64,000 bases of DNA from Marinobacter excellens HL-55 (GCA_001314845.1 LJZQ01000001.1:1-64000), one strand, 5' to 3'. Positions 16,861 to 26,011 are shown, counted from the stretch's first letter. Notes: generated by a model from the sequence alone, not told the origin. Program-made: numbers and translations.

Positions 16861-18467
16861 TGCCCTCTCCTCCTGCTGACAACGATCCTGGCCGCCGCAT
16901 GCACGAGCACACCGAACAGGGCCGCGGCTACCAACAACCAACCGATGCGATCAAGCCAGACACTCCGATCGTGACCCGGCATGTATATGCCGCCCAGTCC
17001 TGCCAGCCGGCTGTCCGCCTGGTGGCAGGAACCACAATCCAAGGCCTGATCCGCCGGCGGTACCATATGAGTAATCGGCCAATGCATCGTGGTTTCAATG
17101 AAGTCGAACTCTCCGCTGTACGGCATTCCTGACATCTCACTGGCCGCTTGCAGAGCCTTCTCCCAACTGTAATTGCTCCAGAGTGACGTGTCGTCCGCGC
17201 CGAATACATGAGTGGCCAACAAAGTCTGGTGCTGAAGGTCAAAAGGCTGCTTGCCTCGCATGACTTTGAATGGCCAGATCCGCGAGCCCGGATCATCAGG
17301 ATGGCCTTCTACCCGGTTAACAGCGACCGGTGGATGATCAATGTCCAGGGCGTCTTCCACCATGGTGTATTTCACTGTGCCATCGAACCAGGCATATTCG
17401 GGGATGACGTTTTCACCGTGGCGGAAATCCCCTTTTTCGCTCAGGTAAGACGGATGACCGTGCTCGTCCATTATTTCCAGTGGCTTGCCGCCCTCGTCAA
17501 GGCGACCGGCTGTCGACCAGTCCCACCAGGTTTTTGTGGGCACACCACCTCGGGCGAATGCGGGCACATGGCAGGTCTGGCAGGCCAGTTTGTCGATATG
17601 ATCGTTGAGCTTTTGCGCTTGATGGGGCTGTAATCCATGACACGACTCGCAGCTGGCGCGGGTGAAGTCGGTGTGGCCAGGCACATCAATGCCCAACTGA
17701 TCCTTTGCAGTCATCTGGTAGCGGCTTCCTGTCACCGCATGCCCGCCGGTGGTGTGGCAATCGGAACAGCTAAAGTTCAGGCCATCCGGGGACATGTGAA
17801 CGTCCAGCTCTTTCGGGGGGTTAACCAAAGACGAATCAAGATCACCGTGCTTTACACCGTCACCACCACCTCCGTAAAAATGGCAGCTGCCGCAGTTCGC
17901 CCGGCCGCTACTCCCTACATTCTGCGCGATGTGCTCAAGATCCGGTGGCTGAACCATCTTGCCACTGCCTTTGGGCCACTCGCGAGGTATGTAGGATGGG
18001 TGCCCTGCCAGGGTCGGAAATTTCCAGTAACCGCCCGTCGTATCATGGCAAACCAGACAATCTACGGCGTTGTCAGCCGTCGGTGGTGGCTGCTTCATGT
18101 CTTCCCAGCCGTAGCCAACGTGACAAGAGGTGCAGCGGGGTTCATTGGTAACGGCCATACCACAAAAACTGTTAATAACCTGGCTCTTGCCGAGTGTCTG
18201 GCCTGTCTCCTGGTGCTTGTATACCCAACTCCAATGGGTTGTTCCACGAATCTGTTCGCCGGCCTCGGTGTGGCATTCAAGGCAAGCTGTTGTCACGTCC
18301 TCTGCACGCTCAAAGGGGCCTTGCAGCACTTTAAATTTGCTGTGATCAGCGGTTGGAGACGGTTGCTGGACGGCATTCACCGACTGCACCAAGCTGACGG
18401 TGATCACCCCAAAAAACGTCAAAAATACGATTGAACGAGTACTCAGCCTGCGGCTTATTCGGCCCAT
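16857..18467 (-). CDS. otr: octaheme cytochrome c, tetrathionate reductase (Otr) family
   Basis: About 536 residues. A signal sequence (RRLSTRSIVFLTFFGVITVS) leads to a periplasmic domain with eight CxxCH heme sites: CLECH, CTSCH, CLVCH, CGSCH, CSDCH, CESCH, CQTCH and CGSCH. A C-terminal hydrophobic helix (about 500-525) anchors it to the membrane. Eight hemes plus anchor fit the octaheme tetrathionate reductase family, members of which also act on nitrite or hydroxylamine in vitro. ATG 18467 (GGTGAG upstream) is preferred to GTG 18479. A perfect FNR/Anr box is centred about 88 bases upstream, consistent with anaerobic activation. The physiological substrate is not settled by sequence. Confidence 0.92.
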   Translation of the reverse strand: MGRISRRLSTRSIVFLTFFGVITVSLVQSVNAVQQPSPTADHSKFKVLQGPFERAEDVTTACLECHTEAGEQIRGTTHWSWVYKHQETGQTLGKSQVINSFCGMAVTNEPRCTSCHVGYGWEDMKQPPPTADNAVDCLVCHDTTGGYWKFPTLAGHPSYIPREWPKGSGKMVQPPDLEHIAQNVGSSGRANCGSCHFYGGGGDGVKHGDLDSSLVNPPKELDVHMSPDGLNFSCSDCHTTGGHAVTGSRYQMTAKDQLGIDVPGHTDFTRASCESCHGLQPHQAQKLNDHIDKLACQTCHVPAFARGGVPTKTWWDWSTAGRLDEGGKPLEIMDEHGHPSYLSEKGDFRHGENVIPEYAWFDGTVKYTMVEDALDIDHPPVAVNRVEGHPDDPGSRIWPFKVMRGKQPFDLQHQTLLATHVFGADDTSLWSNYSWEKALQAASEMSGMPYSGEFDFIETTMHWPITHMVPPADQALDCGSCHQADSRLAGLGGIYMPGHDRSVWLDRIGWLLVAAALFGVLVHAAARIVVSRRRGQ

Positions 18468-18547
18468 ATATCTCACCACACTCTCTCGATGACCCGATAA
18501 CCAGTTTAAACAGCAAAATCGTCCATCACGGGATAGTTGTTTATATT

Positions 18548-18561
18548 TTGATCACCATCAA
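18548..18561. promoter_or_regulatory. FNR/Anr box between otr and the DsrE-like gene
   Basis: TTGATCACCATCAA matches TTGAT-N4-ATCAA perfectly. The centre is about 88 bases upstream of the otr start; a start site 41.5 bases downstream of the centre would leave a leader of about 45 bases, normal for Anr activation. Confidence 0.8.
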
Positions 18562-18585
18562 TTTATCGTGAGTGCGACGAGCGGA

Positions 18586-18602
18586 CAGTGACAATGTCAC
18601 TG
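18586..18602. promoter_or_regulatory. palindrome near the DsrE-like promoter
   Basis: CAGTGAC, AAT, GTCACTG: seven-base perfect arms in the same divergent region, about 60 bases upstream of the DsrE-like start. It may be an operator; the protein is unknown. Confidence 0.4.
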
Positions 18603-18663
18603 AACTTACAAGCTTCTCGCACCTATAGTGACGACTGACAACCTCAAACAAGGAGCTTTACCC

Positions 18664-19116
18664 ATGACAAACCTGTTCAAACTGTTCACGCTTGCCCTTA
18701 TCGTCGCCCTCGCCCCTACGCACCTCATGGCGAGCAACCACTCGAGCAAAGACGATAACGTCAACGAAGTGCTGGTGATTTTATCCAGCGATTCCACCCA
18801 GACCCAGGGCATGGCGATGGTACTTTCCAACACCATGGCCGAGCAGGGTGCCAAGGTGAATGTACTGCTGTGTGACGAAGCCGGCGACCTCGCCCTGAAG
18901 TCCTATGAGGGTGAAGCACTGGCACCGCGCAATGTAACACCTGGCCAGATGCTCCGTGGGTTGCTGAAAGCCGGTGGCACCGCAAACGTTTGTGCGTTGT
19001 ATTTGCCCAATAGCGAAAACACCAAAGATGATCTGATTGATGGTGTTGGCGTTGCCATGCCACCAGAAATGTCGGCACAGATGCTGAACAGCAAAATGCG
19101 CACGTTTACTTTCTAA
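18664..19116 (+). CDS. exported DsrE/DsrF-like protein
   Basis: 150 residues. A signal peptide (KLFTLALIVALAPTHLMA) precedes a DsrE-fold domain. VLVILSSDSTQTQGMAMVLS and VNVLLCDEAGDLAL mark the core, with a Cys in the position of sulfur-carrying DsrE relatives (about residue 70). Cytoplasmic DsrE proteins relay sulfane sulfur; a secreted form could bind or relay persulfide in the periplasm next to the octaheme cytochrome. AAGGAG lies before ATG 18664. It is transcribed away from otr and is followed by a strong hairpin. Confidence 0.88.
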   Translation: MTNLFKLFTLALIVALAPTHLMASNHSSKDDNVNEVLVILSSDSTQTQGMAMVLSNTMAEQGAKVNVLLCDEAGDLALKSYEGEALAPRNVTPGQMLRGLLKAGGTANVCALYLPNSENTKDDLIDGVGVAMPPEMSAQMLNSKMRTFTF

Positions 19117-19140
19117 GGTTTATCGAGCAATACAGAGCCG

Positions 19141-19169
19141 CAAAGCGCCAGCATACTGCTGGCGCTTTG
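19141..19169. terminator. strong hairpin between the DsrE-like and SLAC1 genes
   Basis: Perfect 13-base arms CAAAGCGCCAGCA and TGCTGGCGCTTTG with loop TAC. Only a weak T-run (CTTTCC) follows, so partial termination or mRNA 3'-end protection is possible. Confidence 0.65.
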
Positions 19170-19199
19170 CTTTCCAAACTTGACCGTTCGAGGTAGCCG

Positions 19200-20162
19200 A
19201 TGGCTCAGACTGACACCTCTCGCCTGGAAAACTTTCCGGTATCCTGGTTTGCCACCGTCATGGGCCTGGCCGGCCTAACCATTGCTCTGCACAAGGCGGA
19301 AATCGTATTCGAGCTTGGTGCGCAGCCCAGCATTCTGGTTCTTGCTCTGACTATTGCGGTGTTTTTGACCCTGACCGCCCTGTACATCCTCAAAGCAACC
19401 CGATACCCCCAGCGAATCAAAGAAGAGCTGAATCACCCCATTAAACTCAATTTTGCCCCAACCATCTCAATCGGATTGATTTTAATCAGTATTGCAGTGC
19501 TCCCACTCCATCAAGGTGCATCACTGATTGTTTGGTCGCTGGGTACTTTTCTGCATCTGGGTTTCACGCTGTACGTATTGTCCGTCTGGATTCATCACAC
19601 TCATTTCGAAATCAATCATATGAACCCCGCCTGGTTCATTCCAATCGTGGGCAATATTCTGGTGCCGATTGCCGGAGTGCAGCACGGCTTTACAGAGCTG
19701 TCGTGGTTCTTTTTCAGTATCGGCCTGGTGTTCTGGCTGGTACTACTTACCATCATCTTCAATAGGATGTTTTTCCATCACCCGCTTCCGGGCAAGCTGT
19801 TGCCCACCTTGTTCATTCTTATTGCGCCGCCGGGCGTCGGTTTTGTTTCCTGGATGCAGTTAAATGGTGAGCTCGATGCCTTTGCCCGCATTCTCTATTA
19901 CAGCGCGCTGTTTCTCACTCTAATGCTGTTTACTCAAGTATCGCGATTCCTGAAACTGCAGTTTTTTCTGTCGTGGTGGGCCTACTCGTTCCCCATCGCA
20001 GCCATCACCATCGCGACGCTGGAGATGTATCAGCGTTTGGATGCGGCTTTCTTCAAATGGCTTGGCATACTGTTGCTGGTAACACTGGTGGCATTGATTG
20101 CCGGACTATTGGTGAGGACTGCTGTGGCGATAAGGCGGCGAGAAATCTGTATTGAGGAATAA
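19200..20162 (+). CDS. SLAC1/TehA-family anion channel
   Basis: 320 residues with about ten membrane helices, beginning FPVSWFATVMGLAGLTIALHK, the hallmark of the SLAC1/TehA (C4-dicarboxylate/tellurite resistance) family. These proteins passively conduct small anions. Next to sulfide- and tetrathionate-active genes, export of sulfite or thiosulfate is a reasonable inference, as proposed for other SLAC1 genes in sulfur loci. ATG 19200 follows GAGG by 6 bases. Confidence 0.9.
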   Translation: MAQTDTSRLENFPVSWFATVMGLAGLTIALHKAEIVFELGAQPSILVLALTIAVFLTLTALYILKATRYPQRIKEELNHPIKLNFAPTISIGLILISIAVLPLHQGASLIVWSLGTFLHLGFTLYVLSVWIHHTHFEINHMNPAWFIPIVGNILVPIAGVQHGFTELSWFFFSIGLVFWLVLLTIIFNRMFFHHPLPGKLLPTLFILIAPPGVGFVSWMQLNGELDAFARILYYSALFLTLMLFTQVSRFLKLQFFLSWWAYSFPIAAITIATLEMYQRLDAAFFKWLGILLLVTLVALIAGLLVRTAVAIRRREICIEE

Positions 20163-20170
20163 TGGAGAGA

Positions 20171-20202
20171 CCGGGTGCCTGCAAAGCAGGCAAGGCACCC
20201 GG
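20171..20202. terminator. hairpin between converging SLAC1 and rhodanese genes
   Basis: CCGGGTGCCT (20171-20180) and AGGCACCCGG (20193-20202) form a perfect ten-base stem. There is no proper T-run, so the assignment is tentative. Confidence 0.5.
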
Positions 20203-20206
20203 TTCA

Positions 20207-20752
20207 TCATGGACGATAGATTTTTTCCGGATTGGCTTTGCTGGACCAGGGCATACCCGAATTCTGCCAGCCGTTCTGAAGTCGCATCCCTTTTTGCGGA
20301 CCGTCTTTCAGGGAGTCGCCCTGAAACCCATGATCGACATACTTCACGTTAGTAAAGCCCCGCTCCAACAGGTAGTCAGCGCTAGGCTTGCCACGGGCGG
20401 AGCCGGAACGACACATGGTGATGATCAGGGCGTTTCGGTCCAGATTTTTGTCAGCAAGAGCCGCATCCACCTCGGCGACAAAATTTTCATTGATGTCCAT
20501 GGCGAAGACAGCTTTCTCGTCATTGAACCGGGTGCGGTCCACCATCTGGAAAGGGATGTTCAGGTCCACCGCATCGGTAAAGCCGATGAACATGATCTCC
20601 ACCGGGTCCCTTACGTCAATAAACAACAATTGATCGCCCTGCTCCTGAACCATGTCCAGGGTTTCCTGCGGCGTGACGGACAGCGCTTCCTCTGCCTGGA
20701 CGGCGGTCACCAGGCCTACACTGAATAACAACATTACGAATAACGATTTCAT
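20207..20752 (-). CDS. exported rhodanese-domain protein
   Basis: 181 residues. A signal peptide (KSLFVMLLFSVGLVTAVQA) is followed by a single rhodanese domain with the active-site loop MCRSGSARGKPSADYLLE (Cys about residue 112). It would carry sulfane sulfur in the periplasm. ATG 20752 has AGGAG 7 bases upstream; the frame stays open further upstream but has no matching site or signal. It faces the SLAC1 gene and is divergent from the di-heme peroxidase. Confidence 0.9.
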   Translation of the reverse strand: MKSLFVMLLFSVGLVTAVQAEEALSVTPQETLDMVQEQGDQLLFIDVRDPVEIMFIGFTDAVDLNIPFQMVDRTRFNDEKAVFAMDINENFVAEVDAALADKNLDRNALIITMCRSGSARGKPSADYLLERGFTNVKYVDHGFQGDSLKDGPQKGMRLQNGWQNSGMPWSSKANPEKIYRP

Positions 20753-20999
20753 GGCAATCTCCTGTTTCATGACTAATCTTTCATTTCGAGCATAACGATA
20801 TAGCTCACCACTTGATACCCGACAGCCCATTCCGTTCAGCGGCGAAATGTCGCACCTGGTCCACGAAGCTCCTGGAAGAAAGTGAAAATTGACAGGCATC
20901 AAGTTTGACTCCAACTCTGCTGATACTCCGTGCAGATTTCAGGTGTTTTGTTAATTTTGGGTAAGAGAGACCAGAACGTCTCATAAGGAGAGTGTAACG

Positions 21000-22049
21000 A
21001 TGATGAAACGCCCATTGATTCAAGCCCTGGCCCTCAGCCTCGGGGTATTTGCAGGTTCTGCCGCCGCAGACGACCTGATGGACAGAGCTCGCGGCAGCTT
21101 TGAGCCCATCCCGAAGTACCCACCGGTGATCGACGGCAATGAACTGACCCAATCCAAGGTGGAGCTGGGCAAAATGCTGTTCTTTGAACCGCGCCTGTCT
21201 TCCAGCCACCTGATCAGCTGCAACACCTGTCACAACGTTGGCTTTGGCGGTGACGACTACCTGCCAGTGTCCATTGGCCACGGCTGGCAGAAAGGCCCGC
21301 GCAACTCCCCAACCGTGTTTAACGCCGTCTTCAACGCAGCTCAGTTCTGGGATGGCCGCGCTGCGGATCTGGCCGAGCAGGCCAAAGGTCCGGTTCAGGC
21401 TGGCGTTGAGATGAGCAGCACGCCAGAACGGGTTGTTACCACCCTGAAAAGCATGCCGGACTATGTTGAGCGGTTTGGCGATGCCTTCCCGGGGCAAGAT
21501 GATCCGGTCACCTTTGACAACATGGCGGTAGCCATCGAAGCCTTCGAAGCGACGCTGATCACCCCGGATTCGGATTTTGACCGCTATCTGAGGGGTAACG
21601 CAGATGCCATGAATGAACGGGAAAAAGAAGGCCTTGCCTTGTTCATGGATCGCGGCTGCGTGGCCTGCCACAGTGGCGTGAACCTGGGCGGCCAGGACTA
21701 CTACCCGTTTGGCCTGGTCACTCGCCCAGGTGCAGAAATTCTGCCCGAAGGCGATCGGGGCCGCTTCGAGGTCACTGCGACGGCGTCTGACGATTATGTT
21801 TTCCGTGCATCGCCACTGCGTAACATCGAGCTGACAGCACCTTACTTCCACTCTGGTGCAGTTTGGAGCCTGGAAGAGGCCGTGGCCGTTATGGGCACAT
21901 CCCAGCTGGGCACCGAACTGAATGACGCCGAAGTACAATCCATCGTGGCGTTTCTGAAAACACTGACAGGAAACGTGCCGGAGATTCGCTACCCGATCCT
22001 GCCGCCGAGCACCGCAAATACTCCTCGGCCCACCGATATGGTGCCCTGA
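21000..22049 (+). CDS. di-heme cytochrome c peroxidase (CcpA/MauG family)
   Basis: 349 residues with a signal peptide ending near GSAAA. Heme sites are CNTCH (74-78) and CVACH (220-224), with WDGRA and LTAPYFHSGAV typical of bacterial cytochrome c peroxidases that reduce H2O2 in the periplasm using cytochrome c electrons. AAGGAG precedes the ATG by 8 bases; a second ATG follows directly. A strong terminator closes the gene. Its place at the end of the sulfur cluster fits defence against peroxide but does not prove a shared role. Confidence 0.94.
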   Translation: MMKRPLIQALALSLGVFAGSAAADDLMDRARGSFEPIPKYPPVIDGNELTQSKVELGKMLFFEPRLSSSHLISCNTCHNVGFGGDDYLPVSIGHGWQKGPRNSPTVFNAVFNAAQFWDGRAADLAEQAKGPVQAGVEMSSTPERVVTTLKSMPDYVERFGDAFPGQDDPVTFDNMAVAIEAFEATLITPDSDFDRYLRGNADAMNEREKEGLALFMDRGCVACHSGVNLGGQDYYPFGLVTRPGAEILPEGDRGRFEVTATASDDYVFRASPLRNIELTAPYFHSGAVWSLEEAVAVMGTSQLGTELNDAEVQSIVAFLKTLTGNVPEIRYPILPPSTANTPRPTDMVP

Positions 22050-22070
22050 TTCCTTGATCTGTTAAAACCT

Positions 22071-22100
22071 AAAAAAGCGCGCCTCCGGGCGCGCTTTTTT
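22071..22100. terminator. bidirectional-looking terminator after the peroxidase
   Basis: GCGCGCC and GGCGCGC arms flanked by six As and six Ts, 22 bases after the peroxidase stop. Confidence 0.92.
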
Positions 22101-22203
22101 ATTTCCGATGTAGAAGATACGGATAAATGCCCACCTTTGTCTTGTTGCGTGCATCCTGATAAGCAAGCTATCTTCTCCTTTTGCATCCCACCAATGAGGG
22201 CGT

Positions 22204-22941
22204 ATGAATCCGACTGTCGAACTGTTGAAATCCCATCGCTCCATCCGAAAATTCAAGGATCAGCAGATCCCCCGCGAACTGTTTGAAAACCTGATTGCGG
22301 CCGGTCAAAGCGCCGCCACGTCTAACCATGTGCAGGCTTACTCCATTATCCATGTGGTCAATCCGGCCAACCGGCAGCGTCTGGCCGAGCTCGCGGGCGG
22401 GCAGCCTTACATCGCCGAGAGCTCTGACTTTCTGGTGTTCTGTGCCGACATGAAGCGCTCCACCGAAGCCGCCGAGCGGGCCGGCGCCGACGTGGTGCAA
22501 GGTATGACCGAGCAACTGCTGGTGGCCAGCATCGATGCCGCGTTGATGGCACAAAACGTGATGATTGCGGCGGAGTCTTCAGGACTGGGTGGCTGCTACA
22601 TTGGCGGTATTCGCAACAACCCTCAGGAAGTCAGCGATCTGCTGAAGTTGCCAGAGAACGTGTACCCGGTGTTTGGCTTGTGCCTGGGCTACCCGGATCA
22701 GAAACCGGAGGTGAAGCCCCGCCTGCCACTGGCTGCGATCCTGAAGCAGGACTACTACGACGATGCCGAAGACCAGGCACTGGTGGCGGACTTTGATGCC
22801 ACCATGGCTCGTTATTACAGCGAGCGCACCGGTGGCAACAAAAGTACCAACTGGTCAGAACAACTGAAACCGCTGTTTACCACCAAACTCCGGGCCCACA
22901 TGAAAGACTTCCTGAACAAACGGGGCTTCGGGCTGAAATAA
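22204..22941 (+). CDS. NfsA-like FMN nitroreductase / NADPH oxidoreductase
   Basis: 245 residues. The N-terminus LLKSHRSIRKFKDQQIP and the block GQSAATSNHVQAYSII are typical of the NfsA/FRP group of FMN-dependent oxidoreductases, which reduce nitroaromatics, quinones or flavins. GGLGGCYIGGIRNNP-like context (SSGLGGCYIGGIRNN) and CLGYP support the assignment. Cytosolic and monocistronic. The native substrate is unknown. Confidence 0.9.
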   Translation: MNPTVELLKSHRSIRKFKDQQIPRELFENLIAAGQSAATSNHVQAYSIIHVVNPANRQRLAELAGGQPYIAESSDFLVFCADMKRSTEAAERAGADVVQGMTEQLLVASIDAALMAQNVMIAAESSGLGGCYIGGIRNNPQEVSDLLKLPENVYPVFGLCLGYPDQKPEVKPRLPLAAILKQDYYDDAEDQALVADFDATMARYYSERTGGNKSTNWSEQLKPLFTTKLRAHMKDFLNKRGFGLK

Positions 22942-23047
22942 GTCGGTTTTTTCGATCATTTAACACCAAGAAACACGATTTTTACGAATCAGACCCTAGA
23001 CTAAAGTATGCACCCTTTTATTCGTTTGCTACCGATAGGGTCATACC

Positions 23048-24565
23048 ATGGCGAGCTTCGATACAGATGTACTCCTGATTGGCGGCGGCGTAATGAGCAT
23101 TACGCTGGCGTCGCTTATTTCACAACTGGATAGCTCGCGCTCGATAACGCTTGTCGAGCAAGGCCGGCAGTTGGCCGGCGAAAGTTCCGATGCCTGGAAC
23201 AATGCCGGAACGGGTCACGCAGGCTACTGCGAGCTCAACTATACCCCGTCACAGGGCGATGGCAGCGTCGCCATTGACAGGGCGCTGGCCATCAATGAGC
23301 GGTTTGAGGTATCCCTTCAATACTGGAGTTCACTCGTCGAGAAGGGCCTGCTGCCAGGGCCTGAAAACTTCATCCGCAGCGTACCGCACCTCAGTTGGGT
23401 GCAAGGCAACGATGTGTGCCGGTTCCTGCGCACCAGGCAACGCGCCTTACAGTCCCACCCGCTTTTCCAGGAGATGGAGTTCACCGATCAGGATTCAACA
23501 CTCTCAGACTGGCTGCCCCTGATCCACGGGGCACGGCGAGCGTTCACACCATCAGCAGCCACTCGCGTAAAGCACGGCAGTGACGTGAATTTTGGTTCTC
23601 TTACTCGACTGATGGGACGCTCCCTCGCCCAGAACGGGGCCTGCGATATCCGCCTTCAGTGCCGGGTGACAGGGCTTGAACGCCACAACCGCGGATGGCG
23701 GGTCACGCTTACCAATTATGAGAACGGCGAACAGCAGGTGCTCACGGCTCGCTTTGTCTTTATTGGCGCCGGCGGCGCGGCGCTGCCCCTGCTGCAAAAA
23801 GCGGGGGTTGGTGAAGCTCGCGGCTATGGCGGCTTCCCGGTTTCCGGTCTTTGGCTGGCTTGCAAGGACCATAATCTGGCACTCAAACACAATGCCAAGG
23901 TCTACAGTCAGGCTCCGGTGGGCGCCCCGCCCATGTCTGTACCGCACCTCGATACCCGTTTTATCAACGGTAAGGCTGCTCTGCTGTTCGGCCCCTTCGC
24001 CGGATTCACCACCCGGTTTCTCAAAAAAGGTGGCGCGCTGGATCTGATCCGCTCGGTCCGAAACCACAACCTGAAACCGCTACTTGATGTGGCTGTTCAC
24101 AACTGGCCACTGACCCGCTATCTGATCAAGGAATCGCTCAGCCCGAAATCATCGCGGCTGGAGGAGCTGCAACGGTTTATCCCGGACATCGATCCCGACG
24201 CCTGGCAACTTGTGAGAGCGGGGCAGCGGGTGCAGATCATCAAACCCGATCACCGTGGCCGCGGTTCGCTGGAGTTCGGCACCGAAGTGCTGAGTACCGG
24301 CGATGGCAGCCTCGCAGCATTACTGGGTGCCTCCCCCGGCGCATCCACCTGCGTTGCCGCCATGCTCGACGTGATAGAGCGTTGTCTGCCCGAACTGGTT
24401 CAGGGCCCCTCCCGACAAACTCTGCAGGCACTGATTCCCAGCTATGGCCAGTCGCTGCAACTGGATTACCAACTCCTGTCAGACATCCGAAAGCACACCC
24501 TCAGCGCGCTGGAGTTGGGTAACAGCATGGAAAACACTCAAACTGAACGGAGCCTTTACGCATGA
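23048..24565 (+). CDS. mqo: malate:quinone oxidoreductase
   Basis: 505 residues. The FAD fold VLLIGGGVMSITLASLIS starts at residue 8, followed by the Mqo-specific ESSDAWNNAGTGHAGYCELNY and GFPVSGLWL. It is a peripheral membrane enzyme oxidising malate to oxaloacetate and feeding the quinone pool, an irreversible alternative to malate dehydrogenase. Its stop overlaps the start of the transhydrogenase alpha gene as ATGA, so the four genes 23048-27409 form one translationally coupled operon. Confidence 0.94.
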   Translation: MASFDTDVLLIGGGVMSITLASLISQLDSSRSITLVEQGRQLAGESSDAWNNAGTGHAGYCELNYTPSQGDGSVAIDRALAINERFEVSLQYWSSLVEKGLLPGPENFIRSVPHLSWVQGNDVCRFLRTRQRALQSHPLFQEMEFTDQDSTLSDWLPLIHGARRAFTPSAATRVKHGSDVNFGSLTRLMGRSLAQNGACDIRLQCRVTGLERHNRGWRVTLTNYENGEQQVLTARFVFIGAGGAALPLLQKAGVGEARGYGGFPVSGLWLACKDHNLALKHNAKVYSQAPVGAPPMSVPHLDTRFINGKAALLFGPFAGFTTRFLKKGGALDLIRSVRNHNLKPLLDVAVHNWPLTRYLIKESLSPKSSRLEELQRFIPDIDPDAWQLVRAGQRVQIIKPDHRGRGSLEFGTEVLSTGDGSLAALLGASPGASTCVAAMLDVIERCLPELVQGPSRQTLQALIPSYGQSLQLDYQLLSDIRKHTLSALELGNSMENTQTERSLYA

Positions 24566-25722
24566 TGATTGGCATACCCCGAGAGCGAACCCCGAATGAA
24601 AACCGGGTCGCCATCATACCAACCGGTGTTTCGACGCTGCTCGAAGCTGGCTACGAAGTCATTGTTGAGAGTGGCGCCGGCTTGGCCGCGCACTTTACCG
24701 ATGACGATTACCGCCACGCCGGCGCGATCATCGCAGACGATGCCTGCGCACTGTATCGGCAAGCATCCGTAATTCTCAAGGTGCTAGCGCCCACCACCGA
24801 GGAAGCCGAGCTTGTTCAGGAAGGGAGCACGCTGATCAGTTTATTGAATCCCTGGTTTAACAAGTCACTGCTAGAGCAGTTTGCGGCTAAAGACGTGCAG
24901 GCGTTTGCGCTGGATCTTGTACCGAGAACCACCCGAGCGCAATCCATGGATGTTCTGAGCGCCATGGCCGGTATCAGCGGTTACCGGGCCGTGCTCAGCG
25001 GCGCCATGGCACTGCCACGTTACTTCCCGATGCTGATGACCGCCGCCGGAACCATTCACCCGGCCCGGGTGCTGGTCATCGGTGCTGGCGTCGCCGGATT
25101 GATGGCCATTGCCACCGCCCGGCGCCTGGGCGCCGTGGTCGAGGCTTACGATCTACGACCGGAGGTCAAAGAGCAGGTTCAGAGCCTGGGAGCCGATTTC
25201 ATTGAAATCAAGGTGCCGTCCTCTGAGACAACCGGCGACAGTGGCTATGCGAAAGCCCAGAGCGAAGCCTTCTACACAGCACAGCGGCAGCAGCTGGCGG
25301 ATTGTGTTGCACGAGCAGACATGGTGATCACTACCGCGGCGGTTCCGGGCAAGCAGGCACCGAAACTGATCGACAGGGAGATGATTCATCGCATGAAAAG
25401 CGGCTCGGTGATTGTCGACCTGGTGGCCGACAAGGGTGGCAACGTTGAAGGGACCGTGCTGAATAAGAAAATCGTCGTGGATGGTGTCACCGTTGTCGGG
25501 CATGCCAACCACCCTTCCCGTGTGCCGGTTCATGCCTCCCAACTGCTTACCCGCAACATAACCGCCTTCCTGCTCAACATGACCAAAGCCGGGCAGCTTG
25601 TCCCCGACCTTGAAGACGACATTGTGTCGGCAACCCTGGTCACCCAGAGCGGGCAGGTGCTCCACGGCGCCGAGCCATCCGCTCCGACAATCGAACCCAC
25701 AGAACACAAGGAAACCGCCTGA
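24562..25722 (+). CDS. pntA: proton-translocating transhydrogenase subunit alpha, NAD-binding part (PntAA)
   Basis: 386 residues, the soluble NAD(H)-binding domain I. It has the alanine-dehydrogenase-like N-terminus GIPRERTPNENRVA and the Rossmann motif VIGAGVAGLMAIATARRLGA, followed by the acidic AYDLRPEVKEQ. ATG ATG at 24562 overlaps the mqo stop; GGAG stands upstream. The alpha chain is split from its membrane part (next gene), as in three-subunit enzymes such as Rhodospirillum. Confidence 0.95.
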   Translation: MMIGIPRERTPNENRVAIIPTGVSTLLEAGYEVIVESGAGLAAHFTDDDYRHAGAIIADDACALYRQASVILKVLAPTTEEAELVQEGSTLISLLNPWFNKSLLEQFAAKDVQAFALDLVPRTTRAQSMDVLSAMAGISGYRAVLSGAMALPRYFPMLMTAAGTIHPARVLVIGAGVAGLMAIATARRLGAVVEAYDLRPEVKEQVQSLGADFIEIKVPSSETTGDSGYAKAQSEAFYTAQRQQLADCVARADMVITTAAVPGKQAPKLIDREMIHRMKSGSVIVDLVADKGGNVEGTVLNKKIVVDGVTVVGHANHPSRVPVHASQLLTRNITAFLLNMTKAGQLVPDLEDDIVSATLVTQSGQVLHGAEPSAPTIEPTEHKETA

Positions 25723-26009
25723 TGGAACTGTTTGTCCTGAGCTTCACCATTTTCATTCTGGCATTGTTTGTCGGAATTGAGCTGATCAACAAAGTGCCGC
25801 CAACACTCCACACGCCCTTGATGAGTGGCACAAACGCCATCTCGGGGATTGTCATCGTAGGCGCCATCATCAGTGCTGGCAGCTCGGATATCTCTCCGAA
25901 TGTTGCCGGCGTTCTCGGTTTTATTGCGGTCACATTGGCAAGCATCAACATCGTAGCCGGTTTTATGGTTACCGATCGCATGCTGAATATGTTCAAGCGT
26001 AAGGGATAA
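25722..26009 (+). CDS. transhydrogenase subunit alpha, membrane part (PntAB)
   Basis: 95 residues with three hydrophobic segments, matching the membrane part of the transhydrogenase alpha subunit (LMSGTNAISGIVIVGAI). It starts on the last base of the previous gene's stop (TGATG), showing translational coupling. Confidence 0.95.
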   Translation: MELFVLSFTIFILALFVGIELINKVPPTLHTPLMSGTNAISGIVIVGAIISAGSSDISPNVAGVLGFIAVTLASINIVAGFMVTDRMLNMFKRKG

Positions 26010-26011
26010 TC

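Noticed and set aside
20805..21938. Long minus-strand open frame opposite the di-heme peroxidase
   Set aside because: The plus strand encodes CxxCH heme sites and a signal peptide; the antisense frame has low-complexity content only.
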